DNA of 64,000 nucleotides from Haloglomus salinum (GCF_024298825.1 NZ_CP101153.1:1364001-1428000); one strand, 5' to 3'; counted from the first letter of the stretch, positions 33,263-42,017 are shown. Numbers and translations: made by a program. Notes: generated by a model not told the origin, from the sequence alone.

Positions 33263-33882
33263 GACGACCCCCCATCGTCGGTGATATCGGAGAGGTCGGC
33301 GGCGTCCGGTCGGTGTATCTCACCCGCCTCGAAGGCCAGTTCCGAGCCCTCCTCGCCGAGTATCTCCGTGATGAGGTGTTTACTGTCGTCGAGGGTCTCG
33401 TCGACGAGTTCGAGCGCCAGTTCGCGGTCGCCCTGGTCGAGCGCGAGCTTCGCCTGCGAGAGGTTCTGGACGACGCTGTCGTTGATGTCCAGCGCCCGCT
33501 CCCGGCGCTCGCGCATGTCGTCGAACAGCGCGGACCCGCGCCAGATGAGTTTGAACCGGTTCCGCAACGAGAGATACCACACCGCCACGCCCCCCGCGAA
33601 CACGTTGACCACGACGAGCCGGGGGTCGCCGAACACGACGCGCGCGGCCGAGCCGAGCGTGAGGTCCGTCCCGGTCACGGGGAGGAGCGCGTGCATCGTG
33701 TGCATCCCGTGGCCGGCCGCACAGGTGGCGAAGATGAGCGCGGTCGCCATCCCGAGATGGTTGGTGGCCCACTGACGACCCTCCAGCAGCCCGCGCAACA
33801 GCGTGGCCGCGATGCCGACGTAGCTCATCCACATGAGCGTCGTCGCCACCACGCCGACGACCCACAGGTCGACCCCGAACAT
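33259..33882 (-). CDS. Membrane sensor-like protein with kinase-type dimerisation helix, no ATPase domain (copy 2)
   Basis: 207 residues. About four membrane segments span the first 115 residues. A helical segment follows that resembles the phosphoacceptor helix of NarL-partner (HisKA_3-type) kinases: ALDINDSVVQNLSQAKLALD. The position of the acceptor His is Asn (IND), and no ATPase domain follows. It overlaps copCD by four bases and lies one base from its paralogue upstream. It may be a dimerising signal-transducer subunit rather than a kinase. Similarity to histidine kinases is limited to this helix. Confidence 0.7.
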   Translation of the reverse strand: MFGVDLWVVGVVATTLMWMSYVGIAATLLRGLLEGRQWATNHLGMATALIFATCAAGHGMHTMHALLPVTGTDLTLGSAARVVFGDPRLVVVNVFAGGVAVWYLSLRNRFKLIWRGSALFDDMRERRERALDINDSVVQNLSQAKLALDQGDRELALELVDETLDDSKHLITEILGEEGSELAFEAGEIHRPDAADLSDITDDGGSS

Positions 33883-33883
33883 C

Positions 33884-34465
33884 TCAGTCGTCCTCCCGGC
33901 GGAGCGTTCCCTTGGTCCCCTCCTCGTCGATGAGCTCGGTTATCATCGTCTTGGCCTCCTCGAGGGTCTCCTCCAGTGCCTCCTCCCCGAGTTCGTCCTG
34001 TTCGGCCTCCAGCGCGAGTTTGGTCCGCGAGAGCCCCTGGACGATGTTGTCGTGCACCGCCAGCGCCTGCCGGTTCCGGCTCCGGAGGTCCTCGAACAGC
34101 GAGGCTCCCCGCGCGAGCGTCGGATACCGCCGGCGCATCGTCCAGTACCAGAGGCCCGCGAACGCCGTCAGGAGATCCAGCACCACCATGTGCGCCCAGT
34201 TGTACTCGACGTGCGAGGCCAGCCCCGGCAGCCCGCCCACGCCCAGCACCGGTGCCAGCAGCTGCACCGTCCGGACGCCGTGGCTCCCCGCACAGGTGAG
34301 GAAGATGAGCATCGTCGCGACACCGAGCGGGTTCCCCGACCACTGCCCGGTTCGCGTCAGGTCGAGTACCAGCCGGATCGCGATCGCGGCGAACGACACC
34401 GTGATGACGGCACTCGCGACGAGGCCGGCCTGCCAGAGGTCAGGAAGCACGGCAGCCACCCCCAC
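33884..34465 (-). CDS. Membrane sensor-like protein with kinase-type dimerisation helix, no ATPase domain (copy 1)
   Basis: 193 residues, paralogue of the next gene. It has four membrane segments and then ALAVHDNIVQGLSRTKLALE, where the acceptor His (VHD) is kept. The C-terminus ends soon after in acidic residues, again without an ATPase domain. It is the first gene of the operon that continues with copy 2, CopC-CopD and the kinase-receiver hybrid. Conserved histidines in the membrane part (CAGSHGVRTV, matching CAAGHGMHTM in copy 2) could bind a metal or haem. Confidence 0.7.
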   Translation of the reverse strand: MGVAAVLPDLWQAGLVASAVITVSFAAIAIRLVLDLTRTGQWSGNPLGVATMLIFLTCAGSHGVRTVQLLAPVLGVGGLPGLASHVEYNWAHMVVLDLLTAFAGLWYWTMRRRYPTLARGASLFEDLRSRNRQALAVHDNIVQGLSRTKLALEAEQDELGEEALEETLEEAKTMITELIDEEGTKGTLRREDD

Positions 34466-34565
34466 TCCAGTCCACCGCGGATACCCTGGGCTCTGTCACC
34501 GGATAACGCCCACAGCGCATTGCCGACAGGTACTCGCGGAGAATGATAAACTCACGGGTATTGAC
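34466..34565. other. Upstream region of the copper/sensor operon
   Basis: About 100 bases that should hold the promoter of the minus-strand operon. No strong TATA box is evident. AT content rises from about 34540 onward toward the pseudogene. Confidence 0.4.
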
Positions 34566-34862
34566 GGTTATCGAAGGTGAAGGTTGGGCGAGGGCAGCGG
34601 TCGTCTCGCGGAGGGACTCCGGGCGGGTGTCTTCGAGTCAGCACAGTGTGCTGATGTCTCCTCACGGTGTTCCGCCGGCAGCCGACCACGCCGGAAGCAA
34701 TTGCGAGTCAGATGCTGGTTACCGAGGGGTGGTCTGGGGGTTCGAGATGGGAGAGTCGCCGAGTGCGACGAAGAGGAGCGACGGTGTGAGGGAGTCTCGC
34801 CGGTGACGGTGAGTCGGAAGCGGCAAAATCGGGTGTGGAATATTCTGAGTCGGGGGCTTTGA
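34566..34862 (+). pseudogene. Decayed C-terminal remnant of a paralogue of the 29175-30041 gene
   Basis: Aligns with the last 100 codons or so of that gene across its length, with frameshifts and stops. Recognisable blocks are TTCGAGTCAGCACAG, CAGCCGACCACGCC, GGTTCGAGATGG and a final in-frame stretch. That final stretch encodes SPVTVSRKRQNRVWNILSRGL, 18 of 21 identical to the intact gene, ending at an equivalent TGA. Most differences in it are synonymous, so the two copies diverged as working genes before this one decayed. No N-terminal part is found upstream. Confidence 0.75.
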
Positions 34863-35006
34863 GTAAATGGTGCAGTTCTCTTGAGGGGCCATATAGCTTC
34901 AGTACGAGATTTGATGAGAGTGATATTGATTGCAAAATCAACCAAGATATAAGAGATATGGCGCGCTATGTCCAGAATCGTGCTAGTTTTGAACGTATTA
35001 ATTGCC
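34863..35006. other. AT-rich strip at the left edge of the low-GC island
   Basis: Abrupt change from GC-rich sequence to roughly balanced or AT-rich composition directly after the pseudogene stop. No gene or repeat is recognised. Confidence 0.5.
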
Positions 35007-36860
35007 TTATGAGCCCGTATCCTTTTCAGGGCTAGGACCAATAAAGAATGTTTGCCGTTCGCCATCTAGTATAAAGGAGACGACAAAGAAGTCGCCTTTT
35101 TCAACTTCTACAGGATTCCCATTTTTATCTTGGAACTTAAACCTGATTACACCCTCAGAATCAGAACTGTCACCATCATTATCGTTCGGAACAGTCAATC
35201 CCATAGAACCGAAATCGTTTGTCAGTTCATATGGATTGTCGCTCGCTCCGACGACTGTGACCTGCCCGAAGTTTCCTTGTGCACTGGCGCTTTGTCTGTC
35301 GGGTTTATAGAATACGTAACGGAATTCGTCTATTTCAACATCATTCCCCGACACACTCTCAAATTTCACGTCAACTGCGCATACGGTCTTCCCACACTCG
35401 TTAGCTTTCTTGGCATTTTTTATCTTCGCAGACGTTACCTTCAGCGTATTTGGATTATTTAGCAACGGCTTTGTCTGACTAATTCGCGATGGGTTGATTA
35501 CTTCCATAGAAACATCCGCATCCTCGGCCCCTCCACTTCCAAATGAACCATCGAACTTCGCCTCGACATCTACGCCGACGGGATTGGAGCTAGTAGATCC
35601 GGGAGCGACGTAGATTAATCTAATCTTCCCGTCGGGCCCCACGGGGATGTTGTCGTTCGGCTGGCCAGTGATATCGACACCCTCATGCATCAGTTTCTGT
35701 CCGGAAGGACCTCCGACAAGTCGAACGTCGACCTCGGCGTCCCCACCCGGGTTGTTGTACTTGTTACGGACCTGAAAGACGATTTCCTGTCGCCCGTTGA
35801 GCGAGACATCGGTACCGTCACCTTTCAGGTCGGTAATGTACTCGGAATCCGGTGTGGTAATTCCAGACCCAACGCCAACCTTGGCCATCTTGAGGTTGTA
35901 GGTGACCGGGTTCCCGTTCTGGTTGTCCTCTTGGAAGGTCAGCGTGAGTTCGTGAGGTGTGACCGTGTCGTCGTAGCTGCAGCTCGTGATGAAACGATCA
36001 TTGGTCGGATCGGCTCCCGAAATCACATTCGGGCCAGAGCCATCACACACGTCGCCGGCCTCTGGTCCGGCCTGTCCATCGTCCGTATCGTCGATCTCCT
36101 CGGAAAGTAGCTCTTGCACCCAGACCTCCTCTGGGAGGTCCGTCGGAATAGTTACTTTCACCGGGCCGCCGTCATCTTCCACCGTGATTGTCTCGGTCGC
36201 AGCACTCACCGATGTCACGTCAACTGAGGCCGCATCCGACTGTGACGTGGACTTATCTCCATCTAATGCAGTAAAGTAGATTTGACGACCGTTAACGATA
36301 TCTTGGTCGCTTTGGACGATATCCACCCCATCAGAGAACCTATGATAGAGAACAGAGTTTTGATAGACTGTCTCCGGGGCGTTCTCGTAGTAGTTGTAAC
36401 TCGGATTATAGATCAGTTGTTTCGAAGGTGCATTGACAGGGTCGCCAGTCCAAAAATCGCTTACTTCCTCGTCAGTCGCTTCCGCATTCTCTATTGTTAG
36501 TTGGTCGCTCCCCTCTGTTCGTATCGTTCCGGCCCCTTCGCCTGGATTCAACAGTAACAGTCTGGTTGGATAATCGACTCCCAAATCAATCGACTCCGAC
36601 TGCGAGGCACCGACAGCAGCCGACCGCTGGATGGCCCCCCGGATGTCACTCATACTCTGCTGTGCTTGCTCATTGTGACTCGCCTCCAACTCCTCGTTGC
36701 TCTGTGGAACAAGCACGACCTGTGCCGCAGCTAACGCTGCGATGATGAAGGCAAAAATCAACACAGCACCGATGACCTGAGACTGTGCCCTCCCGCCCCG
36801 AGCAAATCCGCGCGGCTTGGCGAGAAGCCGCCCGATTGTTACTTCGTACCAACCCCCCAT
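35007..36860 (-). CDS. Type IV pilin-like surface protein
   Basis: About 617 residues from the ATG of MGGWYEVT. Near residue 25 is a pilin/archaellin-type N-terminus: GGRAQSQVIGAVLIFAFIIA, a hydrophobic helix that in haloarchaeal pilins follows a PibD cleavage site. The segment after it (SHNEQAQQSMSDIRGAIQRS) is typical of large haloarchaeal pilin-like proteins. The rest is strand-rich with many Asn, Thr and Asp, four cysteines (DVCDGSG, TSCSYDD, NECGKTVCAVD) and repeated immunoglobulin-like patterns. Codon use is markedly less GC-rich than in flanking genes, pointing to transfer or a hypervariable surface locus. A longer start at 36902 is possible. Confidence 0.75.
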   Translation of the reverse strand: MGGWYEVTIGRLLAKPRGFARGGRAQSQVIGAVLIFAFIIAALAAAQVVLVPQSNEELEASHNEQAQQSMSDIRGAIQRSAAVGASQSESIDLGVDYPTRLLLLNPGEGAGTIRTEGSDQLTIENAEATDEEVSDFWTGDPVNAPSKQLIYNPSYNYYENAPETVYQNSVLYHRFSDGVDIVQSDQDIVNGRQIYFTALDGDKSTSQSDAASVDVTSVSAATETITVEDDGGPVKVTIPTDLPEEVWVQELLSEEIDDTDDGQAGPEAGDVCDGSGPNVISGADPTNDRFITSCSYDDTVTPHELTLTFQEDNQNGNPVTYNLKMAKVGVGSGITTPDSEYITDLKGDGTDVSLNGRQEIVFQVRNKYNNPGGDAEVDVRLVGGPSGQKLMHEGVDITGQPNDNIPVGPDGKIRLIYVAPGSTSSNPVGVDVEAKFDGSFGSGGAEDADVSMEVINPSRISQTKPLLNNPNTLKVTSAKIKNAKKANECGKTVCAVDVKFESVSGNDVEIDEFRYVFYKPDRQSASAQGNFGQVTVVGASDNPYELTNDFGSMGLTVPNDNDGDSSDSEGVIRFKFQDKNGNPVEVEKGDFFVVSFILDGERQTFFIGPSPEKDTGS

Positions 36861-36973
36861 ACCATACTGTCGCGAGGTAAGGAAACGTAAATGTTCGGCC
36901 AAGGAAGGTGTCTGCGAAACCTGCCCGGTGAAACGCCTCAGAAGGCTCTAACACATGACGAAAGGTGAAGAAG

Positions 36974-37046
36974 TGGGCCGGCCCGGATTTGAACCGAGGT
37001 ACCGAGGACCCGATCCTCGAAGGATACCAAGCTACCCCACCGGCCC
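36974..37046 (-). tRNA. tRNA-Pro (anticodon CGG)
   Basis: A 73-base cloverleaf without intron. The acceptor GGGCCGG pairs with CCGGCCC, with discriminator A at 36974. The anticodon stem CGAGG/CCTCG encloses the loop ATCGGGT (anticodon at 37010-37012), and the T-arm is CTCGG-TTCAAAT-CCGGG. The D-arm GGGTAGCTTGGTATCCT has the irregular pairing seen in archaeal tRNA-Pro. Its 3' end faces the low-GC pilin island, the orientation used when elements integrate into tRNA genes. Confidence 0.93.
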
Positions 37047-37100
37047 GCAGTCGAGTCAAGACACCTGCCGGGTAAAACCGTTGCGGACCCCAGTCGCCGG

Positions 37101-37688
37101 TCAGTACGTCCGGTAGCCGCCGGTATCGAGCCAGTTGTGGGCCACCGTCACGGTCTGGTCGGCGTGGAGGCGTTCGGGTCCCACGCTGACGCGGGCGTCG
37201 GCACGCTCGGCCAGCAGGTCGGCCTCGGCGTCGGTGAAGTCGCGGTGGTCGGACAGCACGAACGTCGGGTCCTCGGGGACGGACTCCTCGGGCAGCGGCG
37301 TGCCGGCCTCGTGGCACTGGACGAGCGGGCCATCGAGGCGGTCCAGTGTCGCGGCGAGGTCGAACCGGCCGACGTGGACGCCCGGGGAGGGCTCGGCCTC
37401 CTGGTGGCCGATGGCACCGTCGCGCGCGTCGAGCGCGTCGCGGAGGCGCGCCGCGGTCGAGCGCTCGTCCGGACGCAGGTTCCGGACGGTGGCGCCGTCG
37501 ACCCGGACGGTGAACTCGTCGCGGACGACGAGGTGGGCGGCGGCGTCCTCGCGGACGCCGTGGGAAGTGAGCAGGGCGCTGGTGACGAAGCGGGCGAGGA
37601 GGTCCAGCCGGCCGGCGCCGGGCAGATCGTCGAGCGAGACGGGACCCTCGAGCGGCACCTCGTGGGCGAGGCAGACGAAATCGCGCAT
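37101..37688 (-). CDS. trmY: tRNA (pseudouridine(54)-N1)-methyltransferase TrmY
   Basis: 195-residue SPOUT-class methyltransferase that forms N1-methylpseudouridine at position 54 of archaeal tRNA using S-adenosylmethionine. The full length matches the family from MRDFVCLAHEVPLEG to the C-terminal HADQTVTVAHNWLDTGG. The SPOUT knot region includes FVLSDHRDFTDAEADLL. It stands between tRNA-Pro and the divergent STT3-like gene. Confidence 0.93.
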   Translation of the reverse strand: MRDFVCLAHEVPLEGPVSLDDLPGAGRLDLLARFVTSALLTSHGVREDAAAHLVVRDEFTVRVDGATVRNLRPDERSTAARLRDALDARDGAIGHQEAEPSPGVHVGRFDLAATLDRLDGPLVQCHEAGTPLPEESVPEDPTFVLSDHRDFTDAEADLLAERADARVSVGPERLHADQTVTVAHNWLDTGGYRTY

Positions 37689-37796
37689 ACCCGAGCGACA
37701 CCGTGGAGCCACTAAGCCGGTTCGCCACGGACGGCCCCCACACGCCAGCCCCACGGTAGCGGTGGGTTTATTCGCGCCGACGGTCGAACGCCGTCC

Positions 37797-40286
37797 ATGA
37801 CTGACGCGCGCGAGGTCCGGGCGCTGCTCGACGACCGCCCGAACCTCGAACCCGCGCTCGAGTCGCTGCTGGAGACCGACGCCAGCCACGAGACCTGGAC
37901 CTTCGACGATGCCGGGGTGGACTCCGGGAGCTTCGGCGCGCTCGTCGACGAAGGCGTCGTGGAGAAGGTGGACGGGGAGTACCGGCTGGCGGACCCCGAT
38001 GCGGTCGAGCGGGCGCTCGCCGGCGAGGTCGAAAGCGGCGACGAATCGAACACGGCAGCCTCGCTCTCGCTACCGGAGCTCGACATCGACCCACGAGTGG
38101 CTGCGGCGCTCACGGGCGCGCTGGCGCTGGTGTTCGTCTTCCGGGTCCTGGCGTTCGATGCGATATTCCGCAGCGGCCGAGTCGTGCTCTCGAGCAACGA
38201 CCCGTACTTCTACCTCTACTGGACGGAGGAGCTGAGCCGCCAGTCGAACGGGGTACTGGACCTCAGCGCGCTGACGGCGGGCTCGTTCGGGCTCCTGAAG
38301 AGCGAACCCCTTCTCGTGGCAGTCCTCTGGGTCGCCACCGAATTGACGGGGGGCATCGAGCAGGCTCCCCTCGTGCTCGCGTGGTACCCCGTCGTGGCCG
38401 GAGTGGTGACGGGCGTCTTCACCTACCTGTTCGCGACGGGCCTCACCGACGACGAACGCGTGGGCATCGCGTCGGTGGTGATGCTCGCGGTGCTCCCCGT
38501 GCTGGCGTTCCGTTCGGGAATCGGGTTCGCGGACCACCACGCCTTCGACTACGTCTGGCTCGCGATGACGGCCGCCGCTGCGGTCCGGCTGGCACGGACG
38601 CCGGCAACTCGGAGTTCGGTGCAGAGTCAGCGGACCCTCGGCTGGGCGCTGGTGATGGGAGTCGGCATCGCCGGACAGGTGCTCGCCTGGGAAGCGGGGC
38701 CACTCCTGCTGTTCCCACTAGCCCTGTACGCGCCGCTCGCGGCGCTCGTCGCGCTCGAACGTGGTGACTCGACCGCGCTGGCGCTGGCACCCGTCGCCGC
38801 CGGCACCGCCGCCGCGGGGCTGCTGACGGCGGCGATTCATCTGTCGCTGGGCTGGCAGACGGACGTGGTCGCGTTCTCACCACTGCTGCTCGCTGGCGGC
38901 GTCGCCGGCGTCGCCGGCATCGGTGAGGCGGTTCGGCGGGCACCGACACTTCCGGTCTCGGAGGTGCGCGCCCTGGCGGCCCTCGAAGCAGCCGGGGTCG
39001 TCACCGGACTGAGCCTGCTCGTGGTCGTCCTCCCAGCGTACGGAGATCGGCTGTTCACCCAGCTCGGGCGTATCGGGACCCGGAGCGAGATTGTGGAGGG
39101 ACAGTCGCTGTTCTCGACACAGACCTTCGGCTGGCTGTTCCTCTTCGGCCTCCTCCTCTTCCTGGCGATCCCGTACATGGCCCTGGCGCTCGTGCGTGCC
39201 GCGAGCGCCGATGATGGGGCGGAACGCAGGGGCTGGCTCCTCGGCGGGAGCTACGCCTGGCTGTTCCTCGTCCTCACGCTGTTCCAGATCCGGTTCGCCG
39301 GGGAGTTCTCCACGTTCGTCGCGACCTTCGCCGGGTTCGGGTTCGTCCATATCGCAGAGCGGGTCGACCTGGCTCGTCCTCCGGTCCCGTTCCGTGATGC
39401 CACCGCAGTCCGGAGCGACGGTGGGGGGCAGGAATCACCCATCGGTATCCCGAGCGCGAGAGGAGCGCTCTCCCTGTTGTTCCTCTTCCTCCTCGTATCC
39501 GGCCTCAGCATCGCGCAAGCCCCGGTCAAGGCCAACCAGGTCCCGATCGCCGAAGACAAGGTCGAAACCGCGCTGTGGATCGACGGCTACGCCGCGGAGA
39601 ACGATATCGAGTATCCGGAGAACTACGTCTTCTCCCCCTGGAGCCGGAACCGGATGTACAACTACTTCGTGAGCGGGGAATCGCGGTCGTACGGGTTCGC
39701 GCTCAACAACTACGAAGCCTTCCAGCGCTCGACAGAGCCCAACGCCTGGTACGAGCAGATGCGGGAGTCGAACCGAGCCGGGTTCATCGTGTTCAATCGC
39801 GCAGAGGCCTCGGACCCCACCCTCCAGACCCGCCTCACCAGAGGACTTGGCGGCCGGTACAACGGATTCAACGGCTCGGGACACTACCGGGCGCTCTACG
39901 TGACGGACCGTCACCAGGTCCACCAGGTCGTTCCTGGTGCGAACCTCACCGGGACCATCGAGAACGGGACTGGGCCAGCCGCGAACGAGACAGTCCAGCT
40001 GTACACGACGATCTCTGTCGATGGGCGTGACAGCGACGCGACGTACCTCCGTCAGGTCCGCACCGGCGACGACGGCCGGTACCAGCTCCGCGTCGCGTAC
40101 CCCGGAGAGTACGAGGTCAGCACCCAGAAGAGCAACACCACAGCGACGGTCACCGTACCGGAGGCCGCCATCGAGAACGGCGAACATGTCGACGCCGGTA
40201 CCCTCGACATCGCCGGCTCGTCAAGCACGGCGGGAGGGAACCAGACCCGCCTCCGTCGCCCGGCCTACCAGGTCAGCCCCTCGTAG
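37797..40286 (+). CDS. STT3/AglB-like membrane protein lacking the WWDYG motif
   Basis: 829 residues. A small N-terminal domain (1-80) is shared with the EMC3-like protein. About 12 membrane helices follow (95-590), then an extracytoplasmic domain with a carboxypeptidase-regulatory-like beta domain at the end (about 715-810). The first loops resemble oligosaccharyltransferases: [11 protein letters not shown] and [13 protein letters not shown]. Where AglB has WWDYG, the sequence reads [20 protein letters not shown], so the acceptor-binding motif is missing. It may be a divergent glycosyltransferase or have lost catalysis. A sugar-nucleotide dehydrogenase lies tail-to-tail with it, overlapping by 22 bases. 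Confidence 0.8.
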   Translation: MTDAREVRALLDDRPNLEPALESLLETDASHETWTFDDAGVDSGSFGALVDEGVVEKVDGEYRLADPDAVERALAGEVESGDESNTAASLSLPELDIDPRVAAALTGALALVFVFRVLAFDAIFRSGRVVLSSNDPYFYLYWTEELSRQSNGVLDLSALTAGSFGLLKSEPLLVAVLWVATELTGGIEQAPLVLAWYPVVAGVVTGVFTYLFATGLTDDERVGIASVVMLAVLPVLAFRSGIGFADHHAFDYVWLAMTAAAAVRLARTPATRSSVQSQRTLGWALVMGVGIAGQVLAWEAGPLLLFPLALYAPLAALVALERGDSTALALAPVAAGTAAAGLLTAAIHLSLGWQTDVVAFSPLLLAGGVAGVAGIGEAVRRAPTLPVSEVRALAALEAAGVVTGLSLLVVVLPAYGDRLFTQLGRIGTRSEIVEGQSLFSTQTFGWLFLFGLLLFLAIPYMALALVRAASADDGAERRGWLLGGSYAWLFLVLTLFQIRFAGEFSTFVATFAGFGFVHIAERVDLARPPVPFRDATAVRSDGGGQESPIGIPSARGALSLLFLFLLVSGLSIAQAPVKANQVPIAEDKVETALWIDGYAAENDIEYPENYVFSPWSRNRMYNYFVSGESRSYGFALNNYEAFQRSTEPNAWYEQMRESNRAGFIVFNRAEASDPTLQTRLTRGLGGRYNGFNGSGHYRALYVTDRHQVHQVVPGANLTGTIENGTGPAANETVQLYTTISVDGRDSDATYLRQVRTGDDGRYQLRVAYPGEYEVSTQKSNTTATVTVPEAAIENGEHVDAGTLDIAGSSSTAGGNQTRLRRPAYQVSPS

Positions 40287-41566
40287 GTCAGCCCCTCGCG
40301 CCGTGCGATGACGCGCCGGCCGTCGACGACGACACGCTCTTCCATCGCGTCGAACTCCGTGTCCAGTGCCGCGAACTCGTCCCAGTCCGTGACCACCAGC
40401 GCACCGTGGGCGCCCTCGAGCGCGGCGGCCGCGCTCTCGACGTACTCGACATCGGGGTACTCGCTCGCCATCGCGTCGTTGGCGAGCGGGTCGTAGGCGA
40501 CGACCTCGGCACCGCGCTCCTGGAGCCCCTCGATGACGGGCTTCGCCCGCGACCCGCGGATGTCGTCCGTGCCGGGCTTGAACGCCAGGCCCAGCACCGC
40601 CACCCGTTCCCCGCCGACGTCGACGTGTTCGTCGAGCAGGCCGAGCATCCGCCGGGGCTGCTTCTCGTTCACCCCGACGACCGATTCCAGCAGGTCGGGG
40701 TCGTAGTCGGCCTGCCGTGCTGCGGCCATGATGGCCGCGGTGTCCTTCGGGAAGCAGGAGCCGCCCCACCCCACCCCGCTCCGGAGGAACTTCGCGCCGA
40801 TGCGCTCGTCCATGCCGATGGCGTCGGCCACGTCGTAGGAGTCGACATCGTACTCCTTGCAGATGTTCCCGAGTTCGTTGATGAGCGAGACCTTCGCCGC
40901 GAGGAAGACGTTGTTGGCGTACTTCACCATCGCGGCCTCGCGCCGGCCGGTCTCGACGACCGGCGTCTCCCACTGGGCGACGAGCGATTCGTACAGCTGT
41001 GCGAACAGGTCCAGCGCCCGCTCGTCGCCGTCGGTCCCGAGGACGATCTTGTCGGGGCTCATGAAGTCGTCGACGGCCGAGCCCTGTGCCTGGAACTCGG
41101 GGTTGACCGCGACGCCGAACTCCTCGCCCTCGGTCTTGCCCGACATCTCCTCGAGTACCGGAATCAGCTCCTCCTCGGTCATCCCGGGGATGACGGTCGA
41201 CTTCACGACGACGAGCGTGTAGTCCTCCGCGTCCGCGAGCGCCGTGCCCACGTCCTCGGCCGCCGCACGCAGCGGCCCGATATCGATGCTGCCGTCCTCG
41301 CGCGCGGGCGTCTGGATGGTCAGGAAGACGACATCCGACTCGGGGACGCTGTCGTGCGTGGTACTCGCGCGGAGCGAGTTGCCCGCATACGCCGTCAACA
41401 GCGGGTCCAGCCCCGGCTCGTGGATGGGCGACTCGCCGGCGTTCAGCTGCTCGACGATGTCCTCGTCGATGTCGATGGCGGTCACGTCGTGGCCCAGGTC
41501 CGCGAGACAGGCCGCGAGCGTCGTGCCCACGTAGCCACTCCCCACGACCGAGACGTCGAGACTCAT
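40265..41566 (-). CDS. UDP-glucose/GDP-mannose-family 6-dehydrogenase (AglM-like)
   Basis: Oxidises a nucleotide sugar to its uronic acid, feeding surface glycan synthesis; in Haloferax the equivalent AglM serves N-glycosylation. 433 residues, full length. The N-terminal Rossmann motif is [19 protein letters not shown], and the catalytic Cys is in [30 protein letters not shown] and [13 protein letters not shown] are the family signatures. The C-terminus reads GLTYEGLTW because of a 15-base direct duplication at the overlap with the STT3-like gene. The specific sugar is not determinable. Confidence 0.92.
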   Translation of the reverse strand: MSLDVSVVGSGYVGTTLAACLADLGHDVTAIDIDEDIVEQLNAGESPIHEPGLDPLLTAYAGNSLRASTTHDSVPESDVVFLTIQTPAREDGSIDIGPLRAAAEDVGTALADAEDYTLVVVKSTVIPGMTEEELIPVLEEMSGKTEGEEFGVAVNPEFQAQGSAVDDFMSPDKIVLGTDGDERALDLFAQLYESLVAQWETPVVETGRREAAMVKYANNVFLAAKVSLINELGNICKEYDVDSYDVADAIGMDERIGAKFLRSGVGWGGSCFPKDTAAIMAAARQADYDPDLLESVVGVNEKQPRRMLGLLDEHVDVGGERVAVLGLAFKPGTDDIRGSRAKPVIEGLQERGAEVVAYDPLANDAMASEYPDVEYVESAAAALEGAHGALVVTDWDEFAALDTEFDAMEERVVVDGRRVIARREGLTYEGLTW

Positions 41567-41693
41567 TGCCCGTGCGTGGGTCACGGCCGGGTTTAGGGGT
41601 TCGGGTAGCCGGACGTAGGTGGTCTCCGGGATGGCGGACGCTGTTCGTACCGCTGTCATCCCGGGACGGACGCGCTCGCTTGGACACGGACTC

Positions 41694-41848
41694 GGGTGGG
41701 AATGAAAGGGGCCGCCGGCTGCGGGAAGCACGGCGACGCAAGCACTGGACTGTATGCCCGGAACGCTGGCCGAGCGAAGCGAGGCCAGCGCACGCCCGGA
41801 ACAGGAAGCGCGCAGCGAGCCGCGCGACCGCAGCCGGCGGGGGCTTTC
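41694..41848 (-). repeat. Structured repeat, copy E
   Basis: 155 bases, minus orientation. The ends are GAAAGCCCC and GGCCCCTTTCATTCCCACCC. The perfect stem CGCCGGCTGCG pairs with CGCAGCCGGCG. The interior is longer than in other copies and holds additional hairpins (GCTGGCCTCG with CGAGCGAAGC neighbours). The motif GTGCTTGCGTCG is kept. Confidence 0.75.
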
Positions 41849-41892
41849 TACCGCTTCTGGTCGTCTGCTGGTACGAGACACAAGCAGTTGTC

Positions 41893-42017
41893 GAAAGCCC
41901 CCGCTCGCTCGACCGTCCGGGCCTCGCTGCGGTCCTCGGTCGCTCGCGCTGCTCGCTCCCTGCGGTCCTTGCGTCGTCCGGGACGGGTCGAGCGACCGGC
42001 CTCTTTCATTCCCACCC
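41893..42017 (+). repeat. Structured repeat, copy D
   Basis: 125 bases. The ends are GAAAGCCCCC and CCTCTTTCATTCCCACCC. The stem TCGCTCGACC-GTCC pairs with GGACGGGTCGAGCGA, with one bulge. The loop motifs CTCGCTGCGGTCCTC and CTGCGGTCCTTGCGTCGTC are present with one- or two-base changes. It faces copy E through the GAAAGCCCCC ends, opposite to the B/C arrangement. Confidence 0.75.

Noticed and set aside
34863-34900. Duplicate of the tRNA-Pro 3' end that would mark an att site
   Set aside because: No stretch resembling GGTTCAAATCCGGGCCGG was found at the left border of the low-GC island.
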